This document shows, in pieces, positions 26,074-35,098 of a stretch of 47,630 nt of DNA. Position 1 is the first letter of the stretch, and each line of letters opens with the position of its first letter. Made by a program: the position numbers and the translations under genes. The stretch spans positions 1 to 47,630 of the forward strand of contig JABDKO010000231.1 of the NCBI GenBank assembly GCA_013002165.1, read 5' to 3'. The notes under the pieces are model-generated. The model ran no database searches. It was not told where the DNA came from and saw only the letters and a program-made list of their open reading frames with translations. Source of the DNA: Rhodothermales bacterium (GTDB taxonomy: Bacteria; Bacteroidota; Rhodothermia; Rhodothermales; JABDKH01).

Positions 26074-29000
26074 TGGATTCACGAGCAGAGATGGAGAATC
26101 TTGTTGACATACCGACGCCGATTCAAAACGATGAGGCTCCAGCAGATGAACTGCAGATAGTTTATGAGACTGTAAAGTCGTTTACCGACGCTGAGTACGA
26201 ACGTTTTAAAAGCCGCGTACGAGCATCGATATTTGAACCGTTGACCAACCTCAGAGTGGAGTTGGCGGACGCACACAGATCAATTCTCGAAAGTCTTGAG
26301 AGCGCGGTGACGAGAAAATCGTTGTGGCAATTTCAACGAGACTATCGCGAGGATGTAGAGCACGCGGTCATCGAAAGGCTACAGTCATTCCTCGACAAGG
26401 CTCAGCCGGCGCAGGTACTCAACGATCAGTACGATACGTTTCTCGCTGCACTTTCGGATCACACAGTAACATTCCCCGAGATTGTAGAAGTACCATTCGA
26501 CGCAAACATCTTCCAGCCGCATCCCGATGATTCTTCAGGGATAACTGCCAGAAAACTCGCAAAGCGCCTGTCGCTCCGCAGCAAGCACATGTTGTCCACT
26601 GTCCGAAGTGATGATGTTGAGTCTGAACCGGTTCAGAGCGTACCGGTACGCGATCTTGTTACGTATCAGCTTAAACGCAGAGTCCCGGCCGCAGCGGTAG
26701 ACGAATACAAACAAGCGCATGTTGAGCTGGCATCAGTCGTTAGTTCACTTGAACGCGGATTGTCGGTCTGGTTTTCGAGTGTGTTGCTGGTAGACCGGAA
26801 GCTCGGCAGATCCACCGGCGAGGATCAGCTCCAGGATAGTGTGTCCGAAGAGGACTCAAAGCTATTCGATCGCGTAATCGAGGCCGCCCGCAAATTGCAG
26901 GATGCACTTGAGGATGAGGCAGCTACAGAAGTCGTGTCATCGCATGACAGTATGTACTCGTACTCGTGGGAACTCTTTCGTCTGGGACTTGAAGGGCGCG
27001 GCACGTTCCTGTCCGCTCTACCAATACCCGTTAGTCAACTAGGGTCGCCCCGGATTGTGGGCGGTGCTGAGGATGCCGGGGCGGAATGGATTTCGTGGCA
27101 TAAGCAGGTTGATGACCGACTTACGATGATCAACTCGCTGATTGATCTCCGCGACGAAATGCTTTCGATTGAAGGTAGAATGATTGAGCGGATCCGAACC
27201 GCCACCGTGGATTCGTTTGTCAGCGCTTTCGGTAAACTAGCTTCCCAACTAGAAAAGTCAAGATTACTGGTTGCCGATTCCGGTCAGTCAATTGACTCGG
27301 TCGAGGACTTACCTGCATATACGACATTGCTCAAGAGTATTCGAAAGGAAGTTCTGGGCACGACCTCCTGGCTATCATCGTTGCCGGGTTTCCTTGCCAC
27401 CGATGCAGCTCTTGATGATGCCGGGTCGACATCGTGGAAAGAGCTGCAGGCATTCGTCGATAAAATGCCACAGGGATTAGTCATTCACCCGCTTGAAGAG
27501 AATGGAACTGTCGATCCACGGGTTGTATCGCGGCAGATTGAAATGCGCGAAACTATTCGGCAGGCACTTCACACCGACCTGCAGACCAGATTGAAAGAAA
27601 TTGTCCAGCCGGTCAAGCAAGAACTCGTATCTGCATGGACATCTGCCGAGAGAATCGAGAGTATCGTCACATACAACATTGACGCAGCAGTGGACGAAAT
27701 CCAGACGTTCGTTGCTGCGGAAGATGAGGACGACGAACGTACAATCGAAGACGTCCGGAACACTTGCGCAGAGCTTGCGGGGGATGGTCTCCAGCGTGCT
27801 CAGGCAAGCATCGAGGAGGCTGAACAATCAGTCGCCAGGGTAACCGACTCATTTGTCAGGAAGGTCGGTGACGAGTTGCTTAATGACTGGACTGTAATAC
27901 ACAAGATGATCCGACTCAGCGATGCTGCCGCCGAGAGATGGGTAGAAGTCTGGTCGCGATCTGTGCAACGACTCGAATCTGCCCGCTTTGTACTGGTCGA
28001 GCATGCTAAAACTGCGAATCATAGCCTTCGGCAATGGATTCGGTTGGGAGAGCGCCGTGCGCGTGGTTTAATCAAGAAAGGGCAAACGGTTGTAGGAGTC
28101 CTCGATCAGAGTGATGAAAAACGGGCTCAAACGGTATCAGCATTTGCCGACATTGCAGCGTTCAAACATGAGCTTCCGGTAGTCTATCGAAGGCTGTTCG
28201 GTTTTGACTCGCTTGCAACACCCACGCTGCTGGAGGGACGCTCGCGTGACCTCGTTTGGGTGCGAAATTTCGCAAGTCAGTGGAAAAACGACAGAGGCGG
28301 TGGGGTCGCGATAGTAATCGGAGCACTGGGTTCGGGCAGGACAAGCTTTCTCCATGTCCTTGACCAAACTGCGCTGAAAGGCATAAAGACGGTTTCACTC
28401 CAGTTCCATTCACGCATTACTGAGGAAGCGGAACTGGTCAAAGTGCTCGCATCGTCATTGTCCCTGACTGGTGGCTCGTCAACATTACTCGAGCTGGAAG
28501 AAGAAATGGCCGGCACTCCCGATCGCCTGTGCGTCCTCGTCGATGACACAGAACATCTTTTTCTTCAAACCTCATACGGACGAGAGCTTTTCGAACGGTT
28601 CATGTTGTTCGTGTCCCGGAATGACAAAAAGTTTTGCTGGATACTTACAATCGGCAAGCCGGCATGGCGATACCTGTCGAGTACAAACCTCCGCAAAGTG
28701 GGCTTCGCCGCATCCAGAGAGCTTAGTTCGGTCGACCGGACCGTATACGACTCAATTATTTTCAGCCGCCACCGTCGAAGCGGCATGCCGGTAGTATTTG
28801 AAGAAGCGAATACGGCGAAGAACGCATTGGCGGATCAGTTTTCGCGCAAGAGAAGTCCTGAAGAAGTACAAAAAACCCTCAGAGAATCATACTTCGAATC
28901 GCTGCGAAAAGCGAGCGGACAGAATATCATGCTTGCTCTGTTGTATTGGACGCGCTCTGTTGACTTTCTTGAGTCGGGAGACCTCCTGGTCAAACCTGTA

Positions 29001-29306
29001 AAACCGCTGTCGTTCGAATTCCTCAGTCGGTATGATTCAGGGCTTGCGTTCAGTTTGCGGTCTTTAATGGTCCACAAGACGTTGAGCGTTGAGGAACACA
29101 ACACGGTGTTCAATATCTCAAGTGACGAGACTGCGTTTATCCTTGAGCGGCTTGTCAACGACAGGGTTATCTGCATTGCTAATGCTGACCCTGACGAGGA
29201 GATTGAACAACCTGAACGATACTCACCCGACATGAGGTTCAGAGTTCATCCTCTGGCTCTGCACCCGGTAGGTCAGATGCTTTCCGGAAGCAATCTTTTG
29301 CACTAG
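26073..29306 (+). CDS. Large P-loop ATPase with long helical N-terminal region
   Basis: A 1077-residue soluble protein that I do not recognise. Residues 1-700 are highly charged and mostly helical with coiled-coil-like stretches. From about 700 there is an AAA/STAND-like ATPase: Walker A GALGSGRTS (750-758), Walker B LCVLVDD with D824-D825, a sensor-like strand FCWILTIGKPAWRYL, and a C-terminal part that looks like a winged helix (about 980-1077, ending FRVHPLALHPVGQML). There is no signal peptide or membrane segment. Its ATG overlaps the MscS stop by one base, so equal production and joint function are likely. It could sense a signal and control the channel, or be a scaffold. Confidence 0.75.
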   Translation: MDSRAEMENLVDIPTPIQNDEAPADELQIVYETVKSFTDAEYERFKSRVRASIFEPLTNLRVELADAHRSILESLESAVTRKSLWQFQRDYREDVEHAVIERLQSFLDKAQPAQVLNDQYDTFLAALSDHTVTFPEIVEVPFDANIFQPHPDDSSGITARKLAKRLSLRSKHMLSTVRSDDVESEPVQSVPVRDLVTYQLKRRVPAAAVDEYKQAHVELASVVSSLERGLSVWFSSVLLVDRKLGRSTGEDQLQDSVSEEDSKLFDRVIEAARKLQDALEDEAATEVVSSHDSMYSYSWELFRLGLEGRGTFLSALPIPVSQLGSPRIVGGAEDAGAEWISWHKQVDDRLTMINSLIDLRDEMLSIEGRMIERIRTATVDSFVSAFGKLASQLEKSRLLVADSGQSIDSVEDLPAYTTLLKSIRKEVLGTTSWLSSLPGFLATDAALDDAGSTSWKELQAFVDKMPQGLVIHPLEENGTVDPRVVSRQIEMRETIRQALHTDLQTRLKEIVQPVKQELVSAWTSAERIESIVTYNIDAAVDEIQTFVAAEDEDDERTIEDVRNTCAELAGDGLQRAQASIEEAEQSVARVTDSFVRKVGDELLNDWTVIHKMIRLSDAAAERWVEVWSRSVQRLESARFVLVEHAKTANHSLRQWIRLGERRARGLIKKGQTVVGVLDQSDEKRAQTVSAFADIAAFKHELPVVYRRLFGFDSLATPTLLEGRSRDLVWVRNFASQWKNDRGGGVAIVIGALGSGRTSFLHVLDQTALKGIKTVSLQFHSRITEEAELVKVLASSLSLTGGSSTLLELEEEMAGTPDRLCVLVDDTEHLFLQTSYGRELFERFMLFVSRNDKKFCWILTIGKPAWRYLSSTNLRKVGFAASRELSSVDRTVYDSIIFSRHRRSGMPVVFEEANTAKNALADQFSRKRSPEEVQKTLRESYFESLRKASGQNIMLALLYWTRSVDFLESGDLLVKPVKPLSFEFLSRYDSGLAFSLRSLMVHKTLSVEEHNTVFNISSDETAFILERLVNDRVICIANADPDEEIEQPERYSPDMRFRVHPLALHPVGQMLSGSNLLH

Positions 29307-29314
29307 GGTATAGG

Positions 29315-29349
29315 AACTAGGAACTAGCAACCAGCAACTAGCAACCATT
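29315..29349 (+). repeat. Five tandem 7-base repeats
   Basis: Units read AACTAGG, AACTAGC, AACCAGC, AACTAGC and AACCATT, directly after the ATPase stop codon and just before the terminator of rpoD. Each unit differs from the consensus AACTAGC by zero to three bases. It looks like a short slipped-strand array in the space between two convergent genes. Confidence 0.8.
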
Positions 29350-29386
29350 AAAAAAGGGCCACCGAAACCGATGACCCTTCTTTTTA
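29349..29386 (-). terminator. Intrinsic terminator of the sigma factor gene (possibly bidirectional)
   Basis: On the minus strand the arms GGGTCATCG and CGGTGGCCC pair fully using two G-U pairs around a GTTT loop, followed by six T. The A-rich upstream arm overlaps the sigma factor stop codon. On the plus strand the same hairpin has two C-A mismatches but is also followed by CTTCTTTTT, so it may stop transcription of the ATPase gene too. Confidence 0.8.
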
Positions 29387-30223
29387 TCCAATGTGCATTT
29401 GGAGTTCTTCGCGACGATGTTTCTGACGGAGTTTTCGTAGCGCCTTTTCTTTAATCTGACGCACTCTCTCTCGCGTCAGCCCGAAACGCTGTCCGATTTC
29501 TTCAAGTGTAAGCGGGTGTTCGCGTCCGATACCGAAATACAGTCTCGTAATTTCAGCTTCGCGAGGATGAAGCAGACTGAGTGCACGCTCGATATCAATC
29601 TTCAGCGACTCATCCATGAGGGTGTCGTCTGGAGAAAGGTCTTCGTCGTTTGGAAGTACGTCGAGCAGCGAGTTATCATCGTCCTCGTTAAACGGCGCAT
29701 CCATTGACAGGTGTCGACCTGTATGCTGCATCGCTTCCCGCACCTTCTCGACATCGACTTCGAGTTCTTTCGCAAGCTCCTCAATATTCGGCTGGCGCTC
29801 GTGTACCTGTGCAAGCTTCGCGCTCGTTTTGCGAATCTTCGAGATTGTCCCAATCCGGTTGAGGGGCAAACGCACTACACGAGACTGCTCGGCAAGAGCC
29901 TGTAGAATTGCCTGGCGAATCCACCAGACAGCATAGGAGATAAATTTAAAACCGCGGGTTTCATCGAAACGCTGCGCAGCCTTGATGAGTCCGTAGTTGC
30001 CTTCGTTGATCAAGTCAGCGAGCGTGAGCCCCTGTCCCTGATACTTCTTGGCGACGGATACAACAAATCGCAAATTGGCGCGGGTTAGTCGATGCAACGC
30101 TTCCTGGTCATTCTGCTTGATTCGCCGAGCAAGGTCTACTTCTTCTGCTGGCGTCAAGAGAGGAATTTGACCAATTTCCTGAAGATACTGGTCCAGCATT
30201 CGTTGCTGTCGAGGGACGTACAT
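29384..30223 (-). CDS. rpoD: Primary sigma factor (RpoD/SigA, Bacteroidota type)
   Basis: A 279-residue sigma-70 factor. It lacks region 1.1, as in Bacteroidota. Region 1.2 is [18 protein letters not shown]. Region 2 has the core-binding and -10-melting stretch [28 protein letters not shown]. Region 3 spans roughly 135-200. Region 4 ends with the helix-turn-helix [28 protein letters not shown]. This set marks the housekeeping sigma factor rather than a specialised one. The start is ATG at 30223. It is monocistronic, with a strong terminator. Confidence 0.95.
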   Translation of the reverse strand: MYVPRQQRMLDQYLQEIGQIPLLTPAEEVDLARRIKQNDQEALHRLTRANLRFVVSVAKKYQGQGLTLADLINEGNYGLIKAAQRFDETRGFKFISYAVWWIRQAILQALAEQSRVVRLPLNRIGTISKIRKTSAKLAQVHERQPNIEELAKELEVDVEKVREAMQHTGRHLSMDAPFNEDDDNSLLDVLPNDEDLSPDDTLMDESLKIDIERALSLLHPREAEITRLYFGIGREHPLTLEEIGQRFGLTRERVRQIKEKALRKLRQKHRREELQMHIG

Positions 30224-30426
30224 AGGCGTGTGGCGGTTAAGCAGTCGTAGCGTTATTAGGAATAATAAATCTTCTCCGTTGTTCCAGTTAAAACAATGGT
30301 TTGGAGTGGATGGCTACCGGTCTGGATTGTTTCTGCGGGGCGTTCGTCCACGCATTGTTGGTCGTGTTGTTCCCAATTTGACACTAATTTGCGCATTTAG
30401 AACAAGTTAAAGCATCGAGTTTGTCA

Positions 30427-31980
30427 TCAGGAAGCTGCAATTCCAGCAGTCTCAAGTACGCTATCAGCTATCTGTCGTTCCTCGCTCATTCTTGGAACCT
30501 TGCTCTGGGCACTTACCCTCGTCTTGGTCTTCTTGAGCCACTTGAAATAAGTCCCCGGTGGAAGACTTACAATTTGAGGTGGACCGAACGCCTGCGCCTC
30601 CCTTCTGATCATGTAGTGCCGATTAATCTCCTGTAGGTATTCATCCATAACGGAAGACATGGTATCCAGATCCGCCGGAGGGGTGTCAAATTCAACCAGC
30701 CATTGATGGGCCGGCATTCGATCTACATCCGGCGGCGAAGGAGCCACATGATAATCAACGACAGCATACCCGAATTTTGCGCAGGCATACTCCAAAGTTT
30801 TACGTGCTTCATCTGCAAAGACAGCCTCACCATACTTGTCTATCATTTCACTGGTACGGCCTGCAACAACAATGCGGTGAGGATACAGTTGCGTAAACTT
30901 CACAACATCGTGAACGGGAAAGCTCCAGAGTCCGCTGACTGTTGATACGTATAGAGCGTACCGGATGTCGGTCTCGACCTCGCCGATTGTATATCTCCGG
31001 GCACCCGGTTTGTTGAACTCATCCATCCTGACAAACTGGTAGTGAACACCATTGTCGAGGTGAAGCAGCATATCGGGACGATCCGGATCATCCTGAAAAG
31101 AAAAGTAGCCCTCGGAAGCTCCATAGGTCTCGAGCAGGGCAACTGACGGCTTGCCGATCTGATCCATCAAGACTCTGCGATAAGAGCTCAGTGCAACGCC
31201 ACCAGTGAAGATGGTCTGCAAATTGGGCCAGATCTCTGCGATTGAATTCACCTTCCTGTCGCCTTTATCGTTCACGTGGTCGATCAGACGCGTAAAAAGA
31301 ATCATAGCCCATGTTGGTACAGTAGCTATCGCGCGGATATCCATTTTAGCGACATGCTCAACAACTGCATCCAACTTCTTTTCCCAGTTGCCGATAAACA
31401 AAATGTCGTTCGGAACTGCCTGGTAGTACTTCGCAATAATGGTTGGTGCATATCTTGCCTGAAGCCCTGAGACCTCCCCGATAAAGTTGCCGGGGTATTT
31501 TTCGTCGGGGTGCATTTGACCGGGGAGGCTCAGGAATCTTCCGAACCAGAAACCGGCTTGTCCGGAGGTCGCACTGTAGTTGATGGCGCTCCCGAGACTG
31601 AAACGCATATTCTTCTTCATGGTCTCAGGACTGATCGGAATGATCTTGCCCTTTGAAACGGTGCCACTCGACACCGCGAAGTCATAAAACCGGCCGGGCC
31701 AGATGATATCCGGGTGTCCTTCTCGAATGCGGCGAACATCCTCTTCATAGTCGTCATACGAATGAATAGGAACTGCATCCAGATAGGTGGACACTGCATC
31801 TTCAGACCGGCTAATCTGGTTGAAATTGTACCGTCGGCCCCACTCTGTGTCGGCGGCTCGCTTCAGCATTGATATCAGCAAACGATTTTGCACCCCTACC
31901 GGATCAGCACTAAACTGACGTATGGCATGCAAAGAAGTCCCTGGAATCGCCCGGATGATACTGCCGATAAATCTGGACAT
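30427..31980 (-). CDS. GH3 family acyl-adenylating protein
   Basis: A 517-residue member of the GH3 (auxin-responsive promoter) family, part of the ANL adenylating superfamily. In plants GH3 enzymes join amino acids to acyl substrates; the bacterial role is not established. Family landmarks are AVSSGTVSKGKIIPIS (phosphate-binding loop), TIFTGGVALSSYRRVL, LETYGASEGYFSFQ and a C-terminal domain with GRTSEMIDKYGEAVF. No signal peptide or carrier protein gene is seen. It stands alone between rpoD and the divergent folP gene, so the context does not reveal the substrate. Length and motifs look complete. Confidence 0.9.
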   Translation of the reverse strand: MSRFIGSIIRAIPGTSLHAIRQFSADPVGVQNRLLISMLKRAADTEWGRRYNFNQISRSEDAVSTYLDAVPIHSYDDYEEDVRRIREGHPDIIWPGRFYDFAVSSGTVSKGKIIPISPETMKKNMRFSLGSAINYSATSGQAGFWFGRFLSLPGQMHPDEKYPGNFIGEVSGLQARYAPTIIAKYYQAVPNDILFIGNWEKKLDAVVEHVAKMDIRAIATVPTWAMILFTRLIDHVNDKGDRKVNSIAEIWPNLQTIFTGGVALSSYRRVLMDQIGKPSVALLETYGASEGYFSFQDDPDRPDMLLHLDNGVHYQFVRMDEFNKPGARRYTIGEVETDIRYALYVSTVSGLWSFPVHDVVKFTQLYPHRIVVAGRTSEMIDKYGEAVFADEARKTLEYACAKFGYAVVDYHVAPSPPDVDRMPAHQWLVEFDTPPADLDTMSSVMDEYLQEINRHYMIRREAQAFGPPQIVSLPPGTYFKWLKKTKTRVSAQSKVPRMSEERQIADSVLETAGIAAS

Positions 31981-32036
31981 GCTTACCTTGTCTCAACAAT
32001 CCGTAATCAACACGGCGTAATATAGCACGCATTTGT

Positions 32037-32954
32037 TTGACGTCACTCGTTAATCCATCCCGGTTTCAATTCGATCTGAACTGCAGGCACAAACGCCTGG
32101 TGCTTGGCAGAACTCCGCAACATGCGGTTGTCATGGGGATCTTGAACGTAACGCCGGACTCATTTTCCGATGGCGGCTCGTATTTCTCAGTTGAAGATGC
32201 GGTTGAAAGGGCGTCCACTATGATAGGGGAAGGAGCGTCGATAATTGATGTCGGCGGAGCGTCTTCACGACCTGCCGGGAAATCGTATGGCGCGGGTGCC
32301 GGCCGCGTGTCCGTCGATGAGGAAATCAAGCGGATTGAACCGGTCATCTCCCAAATCAACAAGTCCTTCCCGGACATCATCATATCGGTAGACACATTTG
32401 AGCCGGAAGTTGCTCAGATCGCGGTAGCATCGGGCGCAGACATGGTCAACGACATTACAGGGATGCACTACTCGCGAAGTATGGCTCAAGTTGTTGCAGA
32501 TTCCGGGGCTGCCATTGTCCTCATGCATTCGCACGGTACGCCCGGCCAGATGCCTCACGAGCAGAACCATGATGATGTCCTCGAGGACGTCAGGGAAGGC
32601 TTGATCTCGTCACTGTCAATTGCTTATGACCACGACATCCACAATATCTGCATCGATCCGGGTTTTGGTTTCGGGAAAACAATGGATGAAAACTTTAGCC
32701 TGCTGAATCGACTTGGTGAGCTGCTTGGATTTGGTCTTCCACTACTGGCAGGCATCTCCCGGAAAACCATGATTGGCGCTGCCGTAGGGACAGCTGATGA
32801 GCCTCTCCCGCACGAGGACCGGGTCGTCGGATCCGTAGTGGCCGCTGCTGCGGCTGTTCTGGCCGGGGCGTCGATCATCAGAACTCACGACGTGGTCGAA
32901 ACGATCCAGATGTTGAAAGTGTTGACGGCGACCGAAACGGAACGGCTCGTTTGA
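32037..32954 (+). CDS. folP: Dihydropteroate synthase
   Basis: FolP joins p-aminobenzoate to 6-hydroxymethyl-7,8-dihydropterin pyrophosphate in folate synthesis. The 305-residue TIM-barrel protein has MGILNVTPDSFSDGG (33-47), IIDVGGASSRP (with the usual E of GGxSTRP changed to A), ISVDTF, VNDITG, ICIDPGFGFGKT and LAGISRKTMIG. The start looks like TTG at 32037; no in-frame ATG lies before the conserved motif. cdaA follows 66 bases downstream. The folP-cdaA pairing is frequent in Bacteroidota. Confidence 0.94.
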   Translation: MTSLVNPSRFQFDLNCRHKRLVLGRTPQHAVVMGILNVTPDSFSDGGSYFSVEDAVERASTMIGEGASIIDVGGASSRPAGKSYGAGAGRVSVDEEIKRIEPVISQINKSFPDIIISVDTFEPEVAQIAVASGADMVNDITGMHYSRSMAQVVADSGAAIVLMHSHGTPGQMPHEQNHDDVLEDVREGLISSLSIAYDHDIHNICIDPGFGFGKTMDENFSLLNRLGELLGFGLPLLAGISRKTMIGAAVGTADEPLPHEDRVVGSVVAAAAAVLAGASIIRTHDVVETIQMLKVLTATETERLV

Positions 32955-33020
32955 GGTTATATTGATGCCGTTGCGTTCGATACCAATGTCTGTAGTCACC
33001 GATAACATGCGTACCTCTCT

Positions 33021-33821
33021 TTGACGCTCTTCCAGTGGGTCATACCAATAAGGCTTATCGATATAGTGGAGATCCTCATCTTCGCCTATATCCTGTACAA
33101 GCTGTATGTACTCATGCGGGGTACGATTGCGGTCCAGATTTTCATCGGTGTTCTGGCCCTTTTTCTGGTGCAGTTCCTGGTCACACTGTTGAATATGCGA
33201 ATGCTTGGCTCACTGTTCGGGCTACTTAGCGAAGTTTTTGTGCTGGCTGTCATCATCCTCTTCCAACCGGAAATCCGCAGACTCTTGCTTGCCCTTGGAC
33301 AAAATCCACTTGTCCGACGTCTTGTCAGAATGCCTGAGCACGAAGCACTCGTCTCAGAAGTTGTCGATGCTGTTTCATTGCTGAGTCGCCAGCGAGTCGG
33401 ATGCCTTGTCGCTTTCGAAAGGGGAACGGGATTGAGAAGCTACATTGAGACTGGAACACCGCTGCAGGCCAAGGTTACCAGCGACCTGATAGTCACTATC
33501 TTCTTTGCGCAGAACCCCTTGCATGACGGGGCAGTCATTATTAAAGATCGAAAGATCGAGGCTGCCCGCTGCATTCTTCCAGTGTCGACAAGTATGAAAT
33601 TGTCGCCACACCTTGGTTTGAGACACCGTGCTGCCGTAGGATTGACAGAGCTGACCGATGCGTTTGTTATTGTCGTATCTGAAGAGACAGGTCGGATCTC
33701 ATTTTCTACCGATGGTCATTTGGAAACAAATGTTTCGATTGAGGAGCTGCACGGGTACCTTGGAAGCATCCTCTTGCAACAGGCATCCGAGTCGCGTGAG
33801 CTTGAAGTTGCCGAGGTATAG
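33021..33821 (+). CDS. cdaA: Diadenylate cyclase CdaA (DisA_N domain)
   Basis: This membrane enzyme makes cyclic di-AMP from two ATP. In other bacteria c-di-AMP controls potassium and osmolyte transport and cell-wall balance. The 266-residue protein has three N-terminal transmembrane helices (about 10-90). The DAC domain carries DGA at 169-171 (PLHDGAVII) and RHR at 201-203 (GLRHRAAVG), both required for activity. TTG at 33021 is the only possible start: an in-frame stop lies 18 bases upstream and no ATG lies between. pcm follows after 13 bases. Confidence 0.95.
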   Translation: MTLFQWVIPIRLIDIVEILIFAYILYKLYVLMRGTIAVQIFIGVLALFLVQFLVTLLNMRMLGSLFGLLSEVFVLAVIILFQPEIRRLLLALGQNPLVRRLVRMPEHEALVSEVVDAVSLLSRQRVGCLVAFERGTGLRSYIETGTPLQAKVTSDLIVTIFFAQNPLHDGAVIIKDRKIEAARCILPVSTSMKLSPHLGLRHRAAVGLTELTDAFVIVVSEETGRISFSTDGHLETNVSIEELHGYLGSILLQQASESRELEVAEV

Positions 33822-33834
33822 ACAAAACGATTGA

Positions 33835-34497
33835 ATGGAACCCGACACCTGGAAGTATCAACGCAGGAGAGCCCGACTCGTCGAATCCCTGCGGGTGAAG
33901 GGAATCACTGACGAAGGTGTCCTGGAAGCGATCAATCGGGTCCCGCGACATCGGTTTGTTGATCCGGCACTCGTCGCGCGAGCATACGAGGATGAAGCCC
34001 TTCCAATCGGCTTGAAGCAGACGATCTCCCAACCATTTACTGTCGCCTATCAAACAGAACTCCTGGGAGCAAAGGCAGGTGACCGGATTCTTGAGATTGG
34101 TACCGGAAGTGGTTACCAGGCGGCCGTATTGTGCGAATTGGGATGCACTGTCTACTCCATCGAAAGACTTCAACCCCTCTACGAAAGAACACGAACACTT
34201 CTAAATGAACTCGGATACCGGGTCATTACCACGCTTGCCGACGGAACCGACGGTTGGGCGACGTTTGCTCCGTTTGACGGAATTGTTGTTACTGCCGGTG
34301 CCTCAAATGTCCCGGATGCACTTCTCGAACAATTGGCGCTGCCGGAAGGAGATGATCCCGGTGGGACTCTAATCATTCCTGTCGGAGGCGACGCCGGGCA
34401 AACGATGTATCGAATTACCCGTACCGGAGAAAAAACCTTCTCGCGCGAAAAGTCTGAAGACTTCCTCTTCGTGCCGCTTGTCCGCGAAAACGGTTAA
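33835..34497 (+). CDS. pcm: Protein-L-isoaspartate O-methyltransferase
   Basis: Pcm methylates isoaspartyl residues that form in ageing proteins so they can revert to aspartate. The 220-residue protein has the active-site segment QTISQPFTVAYQTELL, the SAM-binding motif ILEIGTGSGYQAAVL (EIGTGSGY 87-94), and FDGIVVTAGA with the C-terminal VPLVRENG. It begins 13 bases after cdaA, probably in one transcript with folP-cdaA. Its TAA stop lies in the palindrome CGGTTAACCG that also provides the stop of the opposite gene. Confidence 0.94.
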   Translation: MEPDTWKYQRRRARLVESLRVKGITDEGVLEAINRVPRHRFVDPALVARAYEDEALPIGLKQTISQPFTVAYQTELLGAKAGDRILEIGTGSGYQAAVLCELGCTVYSIERLQPLYERTRTLLNELGYRVITTLADGTDGWATFAPFDGIVVTAGASNVPDALLEQLALPEGDDPGGTLIIPVGGDAGQTMYRITRTGEKTFSREKSEDFLFVPLVRENG

Positions 34498-34805
34498 CCG
34501 GATTCTGGCGTCAACCGGGCATTCGATGACCACGTCCAGGCGACATTGTCAATCGACTCTACGATACCAACAACGGTGGCATCCGTTGGCGTCAGTCCGG
34601 GTTTAAACGGAACAGCGGCTTCGGCTGACGTCGCGTACATTACCACGTCTCCAACTCCGGCATCGACAGTATCAAGTGCCACCATCGGTGTCCCGTCAGG
34701 GGTGCCAGTAAACCTGAGCGGTTGGACAAGCAGCAATCGTTGCCCGTTCAGGCGAGGCAGCTTCTTTGTTGCCCAGATATTTCCGATGACCTGCCCGAGT
34801 TTCAC
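34494..34805 (-). CDS. EutN/CcmL-family pentamer protein (second of pair)
   Basis: A 103-residue protein of the EutN/CcmL (BMC-P) family, whose members form pentamers that cap the vertices of bacterial microcompartments. The family pattern is plain: MKLGQVIGNIWATKK at the start, RLLLVQPL, then VALDTVDAGVGDVVMY and VVGIVESIDNV. Its start overlaps the stop of the next copy by four bases (ATGA), so the two are made together. No hexameric shell (BMC-H) gene or encapsulated enzyme lies in the window. The role may be a vertex supplied from a satellite locus or something unrelated to shells. Confidence 0.85.
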   Translation of the reverse strand: MKLGQVIGNIWATKKLPRLNGQRLLLVQPLRFTGTPDGTPMVALDTVDAGVGDVVMYATSAEAAVPFKPGLTPTDATVVGIVESIDNVAWTWSSNARLTPESG

Positions 34806-35098
34806 AGCTGCCCTTCCCGGATGTCGACGGTTTCTGATACATCAAGCTTGTCAACGATCGCTGTGATTACCGCATCAACGGGTTTGTTGTGCGTCTGCTC
34901 AGTCTGACGTGCACTCGATCCTTGAGCTACCAGCACCACTTCGCCCACGCCAGCGCCGACACTATCCACAGCCACAACAAACTTGGACTTCAGTTTGTAG
35001 TCTAAATCCACTTCCTGGACAATCTGAAATTTCATACCCACAAGCTGACTGTCCTTGCGAGTAGCCCAAACGGTGCCGACGACTCTGCCGAGTATCAT
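34802..35098 (-). CDS. EutN/CcmL-family pentamer protein (first of pair)
   Basis: A 98-residue protein starting MILGRVVGTVWATRKDSQLV, the typical BMC-P opening. KFVVAVDSVGAGVGEVVLVAQGSSARQ and PVDAVITAIVDKLDV follow. The QGSSAR segment, part of the conserved pore-facing loop of the family, is kept here but is altered in the second copy (ATSAEAA). The ATG at 35098 is chosen; a TTG at 35179 would add 27 unrelated residues. It is divergent from the dipeptidase gene and first in a two-gene unit. Confidence 0.86.
   Translation of the reverse strand: MILGRVVGTVWATRKDSQLVGMKFQIVQEVDLDYKLKSKFVVAVDSVGAGVGEVVLVAQGSSARQTEQTHNKPVDAVITAIVDKLDVSETVDIREGQL

Noticed and set aside
34494-35098. Possible full bacterial microcompartment operon
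   Set aside because: Only two vertex-type genes are present. Neighbours are a dipeptidase and pcm, with no hexamer shell protein or signature enzyme in the window.
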